From: Paenibacillus sp. J5C2022
Lineage (GTDB): Bacteria > Bacillota > Bacilli > Paenibacillales > Paenibacillaceae
Reading direction: 5' to 3'
Assembly: GCF_025567625.1 (NCBI RefSeq)
Contig: NZ_JAOQJC010000025.1
Span: forward strand, 39,520 to 103,519
Length of the DNA: 64,000 nt
In this document: piece after piece, positions 35,562 to 44,577 of the stretch
Layout of the letters: each line of letters begins with the position of its first letter
How positions within the stretch are numbered: position 1 is the stretch's first letter
Translations under genes and position numbers: made by a program
Notes under the pieces: generated by a model
Databases searched by the model: none
What the model saw: the letters and a program-made list of their open reading frames with translations, nothing else
Told to the model about the DNA's origin: nothing

Positions 35562-36359
35562 TTGAAATATGCAGTAATCGACCGGGGAGACGAACTGTCG
35601 AAGTCGCTCGCCCGGCAATTCCATACCTTAGCCGAGAAGCGAGGCTTCGTACGCCATAGCGACCAGCCGGATATCGTCATCTCCATCGGAGGAGACGGCA
35701 CGCTGCTGGAGGCTTTCCATACCTATGTAGACCGAATCGCCAGCGTCGCATTCGTCGGCATCCATACGGGGCATCTTGGCTTCTATGCGGACTGGAAGGC
35801 GGATGAGCTGGAGGAGCTTGTCGCACATATGGCAGAGAAGCAGCCTCAAATCGTGAAGTATCCGCTCGCCCAGATCGAGGTGGAGACAAGTACGGACACG
35901 CTCTATTATCTGGCGCTGAATGAATTCACGCTGAAGGGGGTAGACGGCACGCTGGTCGCCCAGATCGATATTAACGATGAGATGTTCGAGATGTTCCGAG
36001 GCGACGGCATCGTCATCTCCACTCCATCGGGAAGCACTGCGTACAACAAGAGCTTGGGCGGAGCCATTGTGCACCCTTCCATTCAATCGCTGCAAATCGC
36101 AGAGATCGCTTCTATCAACAACCGCGTTTTCCGGACGCTGGGCTCATCCGTACTGCTGCCGAAGCATCATCATTGCGACATCATTTCCAGGAAGGAGCAG
36201 CGCATCCAGCTGGCGATCGATCATGTCAATCAAATGCATGCCGACATTCGTTCCATTCGCTGCTCAGTAGCTTCTAACGTAGTCAGCTTTGCGCGCTACC
36301 GTCCGTTCCCGTTCTGGAATCGGGTCCGCGAAGCCTTCCTGGGGTACGACGTCAAGTAG
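35562..36359 (+). CDS. nadK: NAD kinase
   Basis: ATP-dependent NAD+ kinase making NADP+, cytoplasmic, 265 residues, the normal Gram-positive length. The start is the TTG at 35562 with GGAAGGAG upstream; the frame is open to 35520 but that ATG overlaps the promoter. Motifs: ISIGGDGTLLEAF (the GGDG nucleotide site), NEFTLKG, GDGIVISTPSGSTAYNKSLGGAI. The C-terminal region is as in other family members. Confidence 0.95.
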   Translation: MKYAVIDRGDELSKSLARQFHTLAEKRGFVRHSDQPDIVISIGGDGTLLEAFHTYVDRIASVAFVGIHTGHLGFYADWKADELEELVAHMAEKQPQIVKYPLAQIEVETSTDTLYYLALNEFTLKGVDGTLVAQIDINDEMFEMFRGDGIVISTPSGSTAYNKSLGGAIVHPSIQSLQIAEIASINNRVFRTLGSSVLLPKHHHCDIISRKEQRIQLAIDHVNQMHADIRSIRCSVASNVVSFARYRPFPFWNRVREAFLGYDVK

Positions 36360-36378
36360 CGCTTAAGGCAATAGCAAT

Positions 36379-36417
36379 AAAAACGGCGGCCGCTCCTTAA
36401 GAGCGTCCGCCGTTTTT
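36379..36417. terminator. Bidirectional nadK/yutD terminator
   Basis: A long GC-rich stem (AAAAACGGCGG.CGCTC with GAGCG.CCGCCGTTTTT). The yutD stop codon lies in its loop, and the last yutD codons form one arm. Confidence 0.85.
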
Positions 36418-37095
36418 GCTGCGTCCGGTTTCCGATGCCGCCGCCGCTTCGTGAGCAGCGACCGATTTTACCGGCTTCCTGTTTTTCTGATCGTGGTGCT
36501 TGCCGCCCCTGCGGTTGTCGCGGCGGCGGGCTTGTCCGTCCTGCCGCTTCTCCTGACCGTCGGCACGTTGTTGATGGCGCTGCCGTCTGCCGCCTCCGTG
36601 ATGCTCCTTCGGAGGCGCCGTCTCATCGGTCATCTGCTCGCCGGACCGCTTCGCGGCAGTCTGCGCCCCCTGCGCCTGCTGTGCTCCGGTCTGCGCTGAG
36701 GCTTGTCCGCCGGATTGCGCTTTCACTTCAGCCGCCGCTTCTCTCGAGGCCGCTCCGCTGTGCCTCACAGGCTCCTCCAGCAGATTAAGATCTTCGTCCC
36801 CCGGCTCGATGCGCCCGCCGTTCTTCTTCTCCAATACGAAGTAAGCGCAGCCGAAATTGCAATATTCATTAATATAATCCGATGCATAAGAAAAGGCGGA
36901 ATCCTTCGTCGCCTTCCCGTTGGCGTCCCGGAAGAAGCCCTTCAGGCGCAGCTGATTGTAGCCCCAGTCGCCGATAATGTAATCGTATCTCTCCAGCACT
37001 TCACTGTAGCGGTTGCGGAACGCCTCGGCATTCCAGCCGCTCCGGTTCTCATGCACCAGTTCATACGATTTGCCACCGATATGAATCAAAGCCAT
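36397..37095 (-). CDS. yutD: YutD family protein with a long basic tail
   Basis: The first ~95 residues are YutD (MALIHIGGKSYELVHENRSGWN; YDYIIGDWGYNQLRLKGFF; YINEYCNFGCAYFVLEKK), a family of unknown function linked to lipA in Bacillus. The remaining ~135 residues are low-complexity (GGQASAQTGAQQAQG, then Arg/His/Gln/Gly/Lys-rich runs) and probably disordered. B. subtilis YutD is only about 100 residues, so the tail is a lineage-specific extension; its Arg/Lys/Gly composition suggests RNA or ribosome contact. The gene follows lipA by 20 nt. Confidence 0.88.
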   Translation of the reverse strand: MALIHIGGKSYELVHENRSGWNAEAFRNRYSEVLERYDYIIGDWGYNQLRLKGFFRDANGKATKDSAFSYASDYINEYCNFGCAYFVLEKKNGGRIEPGDEDLNLLEEPVRHSGAASREAAAEVKAQSGGQASAQTGAQQAQGAQTAAKRSGEQMTDETAPPKEHHGGGRRQRHQQRADGQEKRQDGQARRRDNRRGGKHHDQKNRKPVKSVAAHEAAAASETGRSKNGGRS

Positions 37096-37115
37096 TGCTC
37101 CACCTCATTCCAGCA

Positions 37116-38084
37116 TCATGACAGTACAGTTGTCGAACAGCCGCCGCCGGTTAATTTCTCCATATTGTCACCGACTGTGACCGATTCCGATTCAAGCGCG
37201 CGCTGGGCAGAGTCCGTCTGCTCATGCGCATGATAGGAGGATCGAACGAGCGGACCGGACTCCACATGGCGGAAGCCGCGTTGCTTGCCTTCTTCCTTCA
37301 GCTTGGCGAATTCGTCGGGATGCACATACCGTTCAATTGGCATATGCTTCGGCGTAGGCTGCAAGTATTGCCCCAGCGTCAGTATGTTGCAATCCACCGC
37401 GCGCAGATCGTCCATCGCTTGGAGAATTTCATCCCATTGCTCTCCTACACCCAGCATAATGCTGGATTTCGTCGGAATCTTGGGCTTCATCTCCTTCGCG
37501 CGCTGCAACAATTCAATCGAACGTTTATATTTCGCCTTGGCTCGTACCCGGTCAGACATGCGCTCGACCGTCTCGATATTATGATTGAGAATATCCGGAT
37601 TCGCATCCATAACGACTTGAAGCGCATCCCAGTTGCCCATGAAGTCGGGAATCAGCACCTCGACGCGGCAGAAGGGCAGCCGCTTGCGAATCGCTCTGAC
37701 CGTCGCGGCGAAGATCGACGCCCCGCCATCAGCGAGATCGTCCCGCGCTACCGAAGTGACGACGCAATGCTGCAGCCCCATCTGCTCGGCAGCTTCCGCT
37801 ACGCGCTCCGGCTCCTGCAGATCCAGCTCTGTAGGCATGCCCGTCTTGACTGCACAGAAACGGCAAGCCCGCGTGCAGATATCACCCAGAATCATGAAGG
37901 TGGCCGTACGGTTCGCCCAGCATTCGTAAATGTTGGGGCAGCGCGCTTCCTCGCACACCGTATGCAGCGTCTTGGAGCGCATCATATCTTTAATTTCCGC
38001 ATAGTTGCCATCTGTCGTTAATTTTATCCGAAGCCAGTCCGGCTTTTGAAGCTTTTCACGCTTGTTGCGCTGTGTCATTCCCAT
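37116..38084 (-). CDS. lipA: Lipoyl synthase
   Basis: Radical-SAM enzyme inserting two sulfurs into protein-bound octanoyl groups to make lipoate, 322 residues. Both iron-sulfur clusters are visible: the auxiliary-cluster motif CEEARCPNIYEC and the radical-SAM CTRACRFC. The conserved C-terminal Arg-Ser-Ser-Tyr appears as VRSSYHA. A Ser/Thr-rich tail ends the protein. An extended -10 (TGTTATAAT, minus strand, TATAAT at 38151-38156) lies 67 nt upstream. Confidence 0.97.
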   Translation of the reverse strand: MGMTQRNKREKLQKPDWLRIKLTTDGNYAEIKDMMRSKTLHTVCEEARCPNIYECWANRTATFMILGDICTRACRFCAVKTGMPTELDLQEPERVAEAAEQMGLQHCVVTSVARDDLADGGASIFAATVRAIRKRLPFCRVEVLIPDFMGNWDALQVVMDANPDILNHNIETVERMSDRVRAKAKYKRSIELLQRAKEMKPKIPTKSSIMLGVGEQWDEILQAMDDLRAVDCNILTLGQYLQPTPKHMPIERYVHPDEFAKLKEEGKQRGFRHVESGPLVRSSYHAHEQTDSAQRALESESVTVGDNMEKLTGGGCSTTVLS

Positions 38085-38150
38085 TACCTGCTTTCAAGAT
38101 CAGTTAAGTTTAAGCATCGTCTTATCTGCAATGTTGCCAGCAATGCCATC

Positions 38151-38156
38151 ATTATA
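38151..38156 (-). promoter_or_regulatory. lipA -10 element
   Basis: TATAAT preceded by TGT (extended -10) on the minus strand. No clear -35 is seen 17 nt upstream. Confidence 0.45.
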
Positions 38157-38257
38157 ACATGACTTGAACGAAAAAAGTAAGGAAAGCGGCGCACTGGAAT
38201 AACAGGAACGATAGTTTGTCGGAATACAACTCATCTCATAATGAGATCATTACACAT

Positions 38258-40818
38258 CTAACCGTCCAATCGGAAAAATTGCACATCGTCCAAATAAATC
38301 GTTTCCTCGGCAGCGACTCCGTCAACTATGATGATCAACTGAACGCTATCCACTTCTTTCCCTCTTGCTTGTGCAGGAATATCCATAACAGCTTGAACGA
38401 CTCCCCAATCACCGGGAGCATACTCTGTCAGCGGTGTAACAGGCGAATTCATGGAGGTGATCACCTGACCTGCCGAAGTAAGAAGATTAAGGCTAATCTG
38501 TACAGAGCCCGTACTGTTCGAACCTCCCGGCATATAGACGTAGGCAATCGTTCCGTAGGCGCCTTCCTCCACATGTACTTTTTGCACCGGCCCCCCACGC
38601 GTCAAGCCGGTAATTCGCAAGCTGTATTGACCCGACTGCACATGCTCATCAGAGCGTATAATCTCCCCGCCGCTCTTAATCCAGAAGCTCCAGGGCGGCG
38701 CCCCGGTATCACCGGTTTCGAAGGAGGAATTAACATTTTCAGGCAGAGCCGAGCTTGAAGCGGCCATTAATAACTTAGCGAATTGAGATACGGAATTTTG
38801 CTGTGAATCTGCGAGCTCCTGCACCCGAAGATGGACAGCGCCTAGCTGCGGCGGTTCCTGCTTCAACCAATCCACAAGGTGCTTGAAGACTGTACCGTCC
38901 CAGCCCGACCAGACCAAGCTGAACAGCTTCGGCTCCAGCGCGTGCACCAGAACCGGGTCCTCCTTGAACTCCTCCACCAGCTCCAATCGCCGCTCGCCGT
39001 ATTGCAGCCGAGTGACGCCATCCTCTACTAGCTGCAGCGCCTCGACTTCGGATTGCGGATAAGGGGTTGCGCTGCCGCTTGGAAAGCTGAGTGCCGAAGC
39101 TTCGTAGTATTCAAAGGCTCGGAGCAGCTTATTGGCTCTTGTCCGCTGCGGATCAGTCTGCGCTTTGGCAACAGCCAACTCCAATAACCGGCGGCTCTCT
39201 TCAATATCTGCTTTATCGACCAGCATCAGATAACCCGCATCGCGGAATGGCAAGTAATCGACCCGGACCGGACTGTTGCGCCAGGCGTGGAACCATGCCG
39301 ATTGAGGAATATCGACTGTCCAGAACCGTTCCCAGATCGCATAGTAAGCCTCCAGATGCTCTGCCGCCTCTTCTCCAACCGCCCGCCCGTACCATTCCTG
39401 TTCCAACTGCTCTTCATCCTGATTCGGATTCCATTGCAGCTTGGCAGACACCCACGGCTTAGGTCCTTCCCCCCAGTTCGGATACAACTCGGAATATTGT
39501 GCCGTCACTTTATGCTCTGCAGCGAAGCGGTAATTATCGGCCATTAAGTCCGTATACATTCTCGGCAGCGCGTAAGGCGTACCGTACATATAGTCATACC
39601 AGCCAATCTGCCCCGCCGCCGATTCCCAAGCTATAATCTTATTCTGGCTAGCCTCTTTCACGGTTTGATCCGCCCAGGCCATCCGATCTTCCGTCAGGAA
39701 CGGAATAACGTGCGGATTCAGCTCAACCGTTGCGGGCGGATCATAGACCTCCCCATAAGCCACAAGCCCGAACCGCTTATCCGGATGTACAGCCAGCACG
39801 CCTTCGGCAACCTCATTAACCCAGGCGTAATAAATTTCCGACATATGGACTTTTCCACGCGAATTCAACTGATCGGGATAGTCGGGATGATCCTGCCCGC
39901 TTCGCAGAATCCTCCCCCGTCGTTAACCCCTAGAGAGAAAAATTGTTCTTCCGGATGTTCGGTAAAGTAAGCATTGATTTTTCGAATCGCTTCCTCCGCC
40001 AGCCCATCGGCGCTAAAGCAAGGCTGCCAAGCCGTATTCGTCGTCGGGATAAATCTCGTTCCATCGCGAAGCGGATAAAATTCGGGATGGCTCTCCGCAT
40101 ATTCGGATGGAGGGAACAAGTTGTACAAGTTATGATGGAACTTGACCGCTCCATGCATGCGATTCACCTTCGCCCACTCATATTGCACTTCCCCGGTAAC
40201 GCCGGCAGGAATATGCAAAGGACTGAACAAGCGGAACGAAAATGCAGGCTCTTCCGACAGTTGCCCTTTCGGCACAAGCAAATCCCCGCTCTTCGGCACA
40301 TCCTCCCCATCGGGCCCCGGCATAAGCCAGCGAACGCCGACATACCTCTCCAGAAATGAAATGACGCCATATTGCGTGCCAAGAGATGTGGCGCCTGCTA
40401 TCGCTATGTTTTTGCCTGCAGCTCTTATTACAAACCCGTCGCCGTCCATGCCGGATAGTTCTCGCAGGATGCTAGGATGGCGCGCCGGCAAGCCGGAATC
40501 GCTTCCGATATAAATCGAAATCTGTTTGTTGTCTTCTTTGCCCGCATGGTGCCTTTCATTCCCGGTAATAATCGGAAGTACGGCATTCGTCGCTTTTTCC
40601 ACATATGAGACCAGCAGTTCTGCCGCCTCGCGCGTTGCCTCATCCGCCGCTTCCCCGATAATGACAACCGCATGGCTGCTGCCATCCTTCACCACCTGCA
40701 GGGCTTCTCTTCTAAGTGCGGATTGATCCTCTGACGCTGTAACACTGCTTATAGTGAATACGACTATGAAACTCAAGCCAATCGTTAAGAACAACCCAAT
40801 CCGGAAAGCTGCCTTCAT
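38258..40818 (-). pseudogene. DUF4838 secreted glycoside-hydrolase-like protein, frameshifted
   Basis: Two adjacent frames together give one ~850-residue protein. The 5' part (39865-40818) has a signal peptide, a GH67-N-like alpha/beta domain (AVVIIGEAADEATREAAELLVSYVEKATNAVLP) and the start of the DUF4838 domain up to GVNDGGGFCEAG. The 3' part (38258 to ~39890) continues with HPDYPDQLNSRGKVHMSEIYYAWVN, the barrel, and a C-terminal CBM-like sandwich (ENVNSSFETGDTGAPPWSFW). Loss of one base within GGCAGGATCAT (near 39886-39893) separates them; the ancestral reading was probably GGC AGG GAT CAT or similar. It lies just after an LplABC-type transporter. It could be a recent pseudogene or an assembly error. 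Confidence 0.85.
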
Positions 40819-40845
40819 GTTGGTTCACCTTTCCTTCCTTTGAAA

Positions 40846-41736
40846 TTATTCTTTGACACTTCCCAATACGATGCCTTTCATGAAAAACTTCTGCAAAAAG
40901 GGATACACCAGCAATACCGGAAGCGCTCCGATAAAGATTTGGGCCGACTTGAGCGTACGATCCGACAATTCCTGCATGGACTCATCGCTTAGTTCCATCA
41001 TTTGATTGATGTTGCTGTCGACAATAAGCGTCTGCAAATAGCTTTGCAACGGATACAGCTCCGGTCGATTCATGTAAATAATACCGTCAAACCAGGCATT
41101 CCATTGTCCAACGATGGAGAACAACAGCAAGGTGGCCAATGCCGGCTTCGAGAGCGGCAGATAGATCCTCCACATTATTGTAAAATGGCCCGCTCCGTCT
41201 ATGAACGCCGATTCTTCCAGCGCTTTCGGCAGCCCTCTAAAAAAGTTTAAGAGCAGAATCACACTGTACACCGCGACGGCATTGGGCAGCACAAGCGCCC
41301 AAATCGTATTTAAAATCCCTGTTTCCTTGACAGTCATATAGGCAGGGATCAATCCGCCGCTAAACAGCATCGTTATGTAAAAAATCCAAGCATATGCGGT
41401 GCGGAACGAAAATGTCCTTGCCTCCTTGGATAGCGGATAAGCAATAAGCACAAGCAGAATCATCTGCAAGGAGCAGCCCATGACTACTCGATAAACGGAA
41501 ACGGTAATCGCCTTCCAAAACTGTTCTTTATCCAGCACATACTGATACGCCTTCGTTGTCACATCTACCGGCGACAGGAACACTTGCCCTGTAGCTGCAG
41601 CTGAACTGGAGCTTAGCGATACAGCAAATACGTGAACAATGGGAAATAAGCATAAGAGGGCGACGATCAGCATGCATGCATAATTGACGATAAGGAACGT
41701 CTGCCGTCCCCAGGCAGTAGGCTCGACCATAAGCAT
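40846..41736 (-). CDS. Sugar ABC permease, LplC/YtcP type
   Basis: CUT1 permease of 296 residues, MalG-like, of the LplC/YtcP branch that handles complex or plant-derived saccharides. EAA loop EESAFIDGAGHFTIMWRIYLPLSKPA; C-terminus FLQKFFMKGIVLGSVKE. It forms an operon with the LplB-type permease (9 nt upstream) and the binding protein, and is followed by the broken DUF4838 gene. No ATPase in the cluster, as usual for this type. Confidence 0.93.
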   Translation of the reverse strand: MLMVEPTAWGRQTFLIVNYACMLIVALLCLFPIVHVFAVSLSSSSAAATGQVFLSPVDVTTKAYQYVLDKEQFWKAITVSVYRVVMGCSLQMILLVLIAYPLSKEARTFSFRTAYAWIFYITMLFSGGLIPAYMTVKETGILNTIWALVLPNAVAVYSVILLLNFFRGLPKALEESAFIDGAGHFTIMWRIYLPLSKPALATLLLFSIVGQWNAWFDGIIYMNRPELYPLQSYLQTLIVDSNINQMMELSDESMQELSDRTLKSAQIFIGALPVLLVYPFLQKFFMKGIVLGSVKE

Positions 41737-41745
41737 CCCTCCTAG

Positions 41746-42642
41746 TCAGAAGATCCGGTAACCTGCGAAGCGGTACGCCATCCAATAGGAAATCGAAATA
41801 AGCAGCAGCGAAACAAACGATTTAAACAATCCCACCGCCGTCGCGAAGCTGAATTGAGAATTCACGAGCCCCATTCGGTACACTAACGTATCAATGATGT
41901 CACCGCTTTCATACACTTGCGGACTGTACAAGACATAGACTTGTTCAAATCCCGCGTTCAACACTTGCCCCAAGCTTAACGTAAGCAGCAAAATGATAAT
42001 GGCGCGCATGCCCGGCAAAGTAATATGCCAGGTTCTTCGCCAATGGTTGGCTCCGTCTATAGCTGCCGCTTCGTATAGATCGGGATTAATCGCAGTCAAT
42101 GCCGCTAAGTAAACGATCGTGTTGAAGCCGAAATCTTTCCAAGTATCGGAGAAAACGAGAACATAGGGAAACCAACGATTATCTCCGAGGAAAAATTGCG
42201 GCTCCCATCCAAGCCAAGCGATGATATCATTTATCATGCCTTTCCCGGGAGACAGCAAATCGATTAATATGCCGCCAAGAATAATCCACGACATGAAATG
42301 AGGGACATAGATCATCGTTTGAAGCGCGCGTTTAAACCACATGCGCGCAATTTCGTTCAGTAGCAGCGCTGCGATAATCGGGAAAATTAAACCTGCGGCT
42401 ATTTTCATAACGGCAATCTGAAGCGTGTTGCCGACGACGCGCCAAATATCGGGCAGTTGGAACACATATTCGAAGTTGTCCCAGCCGACCCATTCCGAGC
42501 CAAACAGGCCTCGAGCAGGAACGTAATCCATGAACGCGATGACCAATCCTGCCATTGGAACGTACTGGTAGACCAGAATCAGCAGTAGTCCGGGCATAAT
42601 CATAAGGTGAAGCGGCAATTGCAGCTTCCATCGTTTGCTCAT
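41746..42642 (-). CDS. Sugar ABC permease, LplB/YteP type
   Basis: CUT1 permease of 298 residues. N-terminal LLILVYQYVPMAGLVIAFMDYVP, EAA loop YEAAAIDGANHWRRTWHITLPG, C-terminus VSLLLISISYWMAYRFAGYRIF, all typical of LplB. It pairs with the LplC-type permease and lies 18 nt after the binding-protein gene. Confidence 0.93.
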   Translation of the reverse strand: MSKRWKLQLPLHLMIMPGLLLILVYQYVPMAGLVIAFMDYVPARGLFGSEWVGWDNFEYVFQLPDIWRVVGNTLQIAVMKIAAGLIFPIIAALLLNEIARMWFKRALQTMIYVPHFMSWIILGGILIDLLSPGKGMINDIIAWLGWEPQFFLGDNRWFPYVLVFSDTWKDFGFNTIVYLAALTAINPDLYEAAAIDGANHWRRTWHITLPGMRAIIILLLTLSLGQVLNAGFEQVYVLYSPQVYESGDIIDTLVYRMGLVNSQFSFATAVGLFKSFVSLLLISISYWMAYRFAGYRIF

Positions 42643-42660
42643 AACGGCCGCCCCCTAAAG

Positions 42661-44352
42661 CTATTGATTGTCATGCCATTCATTTACTTCCTTCGTAATT
42701 TCGTCTCCACCCAGTTTTTTCCAATCGCTGACGAATCGATCGAATTGGCTGATAGGCTCGCCTAATATAATGTTCGTAATCATTTCATCTTCCATCTTCA
42801 ACAGATTGGCCCACTTCTTGGCCATTGCCGGAGTTGGCGTTGAAATAAATTGATCTGGCATAAATTGGTTATTGTCGATATATTCGTCAACAATAGCCGA
42901 TGAACTGTTTATGCCCGCTTTGCGGTCACGCCCCCACTGCTTCATGTCCCCATTCTTATAATCGATCATGCTCCTGTACCAGACGCGTTCCGTCGGCGTG
43001 AGCTGCGCCAGCTCTTGTTCCGTCGCCTCCCCATCCTTCTTGAGAAGAGGCAGCAGATGACGATGCAAGTTGACATTATTATAAGAGAGGTATACTTTAA
43101 CCGGAGCGTTATTCCATATCGTTGCGCCATCTTGATCGACGACGAACTGATTGTAATCCTCATCTACCGTACTGTAGTAAAACTTCTCCAGCCATAATTC
43201 GATTAATTTGAAAATCGCTTCCGGATGCTTCGTGCCTTTCTTGACCACCCAATAATAATTGGCAATGTTCAGGCCATGCTGAAACTTAGTCGGCTTATCA
43301 TCGACGGAAGGGGCGGCGACAGGCGTCCATTCCTGGTCAGGCGTCAAATTGACAAGCGGGAAGGTCGAGTATCCCATGGAGCCATACAGCATCCCGATTT
43401 TCCCTTCGCCAACCATTTCGAATGCCTTGCCAAGATCCTTAACGCCAAACTCACGATCGAGTTGTTTTTCCTTATACATATCCTGAAGCTTCTGCAGCGG
43501 CGCCTTCATCTCCGGTTGTATGCTGCTGTAAGCTAAAGTTCCATCCTCCTGCTTCAGCCAAATCCCTCTATACACATGATGGCCATTGAAGAAACCGATC
43601 AGCGATGCAAGATCCTTGGCCACCGCAAGCCCGAACGTATCATCCTCACCATTGCCATCCGGGTCCTCTTCGGTAAACGCTTTGGATATTGCGAGCAGAT
43701 CATCCATCGTCTTCGGCTTCTGAAGACCTAGCTTATTCAGCCAATCTTCACGAATCCATAATACCGGAACGCTTTCACGTACCGTTCCCGTCCACGGAAT
43801 AGCCATTAACCTGCCGTCTATCGTTGCGGATTGAAGCGGCTCCTCCCCGGATTCCGTCATGACCTTTTTGATTCCTTCAGAAGCGTGCTTGCTGTAGGCA
43901 TCCGTCATATCTTCTATCAATCCGGCCTTGGCCAACTGGGCAAATTGCAATGGCTTTACCGCAAAGAAATCAGGCAGGTCATTCGAAGCAATCATCAAAT
44001 TCGATTTCTGCTCATATTGCGCACCGGGCACGGACCAGAGCGTGTTGATCGCAATGCCGTATCTGTCCATTATTTCCCTCGTCCAGGCGTTGTTGTTCAG
44101 ATCATCCCCTTCTCCGAATTTGTCGGTACCATAATCGAATGTTACTGTTGTCAATTCAATAGGAGGATCGTAGCGATCTGGAGCTTTTTCCTCATCCGCT
44201 CTATTGGATGGAGAAGATGTGCCATTGCTGCTGCCACCGCTCCCATTATTCCCGCTGTTGCTAGTGCAACCTGCTAAAACGGTTGACAGCAATACGACGG
44301 ATGCGAATGTCATGAATACGATTTTTTTTGTTAAGCTTCCTGCTTTCCTCAA
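42661..44352 (-). CDS. Sugar-binding lipoprotein, LplA/YtcQ type
   Basis: Lipoprotein of 563 residues, the long form usual for LplA-type binding proteins. The signal ends VLLSTVLAGCTS; a Gly/Ser/Asn-rich linker follows. The domain has the LplA-type landmarks LMIASNDLPDFFAVKP, WIREDWLNKLGLQKPKTMDDLLAISKAF and DPDGNGEDDTFGL. The start is a TTG at 44352 after GGTGGAAAGGGA. First gene of the transporter operon, divergent from the membrane-bound AraC regulator that probably controls it. Confidence 0.92.
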   Translation of the reverse strand: MRKAGSLTKKIVFMTFASVVLLSTVLAGCTSNSGNNGSGGSSNGTSSPSNRADEEKAPDRYDPPIELTTVTFDYGTDKFGEGDDLNNNAWTREIMDRYGIAINTLWSVPGAQYEQKSNLMIASNDLPDFFAVKPLQFAQLAKAGLIEDMTDAYSKHASEGIKKVMTESGEEPLQSATIDGRLMAIPWTGTVRESVPVLWIREDWLNKLGLQKPKTMDDLLAISKAFTEEDPDGNGEDDTFGLAVAKDLASLIGFFNGHHVYRGIWLKQEDGTLAYSSIQPEMKAPLQKLQDMYKEKQLDREFGVKDLGKAFEMVGEGKIGMLYGSMGYSTFPLVNLTPDQEWTPVAAPSVDDKPTKFQHGLNIANYYWVVKKGTKHPEAIFKLIELWLEKFYYSTVDEDYNQFVVDQDGATIWNNAPVKVYLSYNNVNLHRHLLPLLKKDGEATEQELAQLTPTERVWYRSMIDYKNGDMKQWGRDRKAGINSSSAIVDEYIDNNQFMPDQFISTPTPAMAKKWANLLKMEDEMITNIILGEPISQFDRFVSDWKKLGGDEITKEVNEWHDNQ

Positions 44353-44577
44353 TCCCTTTCCACCTCGAATTCTGATTTTTATTTCCCCCTAGGAAGAGAT
44401 AGGCTTATCATAGATTCCCCCCTCCCGTCTGTACATCTTCTTGTTTTTATAAATGCGCGCTGTTTAGTATTTTTAAAAAAATGCAGGTATAAACGGCAAT
44501 TGCATATTGTATTCGCTTTCATTCCCCTTCAAAATATGTATCATACTATATGAAGAGAGAGAGGTTGGAATCCACCC
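44353..44577. promoter_or_regulatory. Divergent promoter region of the LplABC-type operon and its regulator
   Basis: 225 bp, AT-rich, between the binding-protein gene (minus) and the AraC regulator (plus). A GAGAGAGAGGTTGG ribosome site precedes the regulator ATG. TACTAT near 44539 could be a -10 for the plus direction. No clear repeated operator was found by eye. Confidence 0.35.

Noticed and set aside
38258..40818. Programmed frameshift in the DUF4838 gene
   Set aside because: No slippery heptamer or downstream structure at the break; a simple base loss explains it better.
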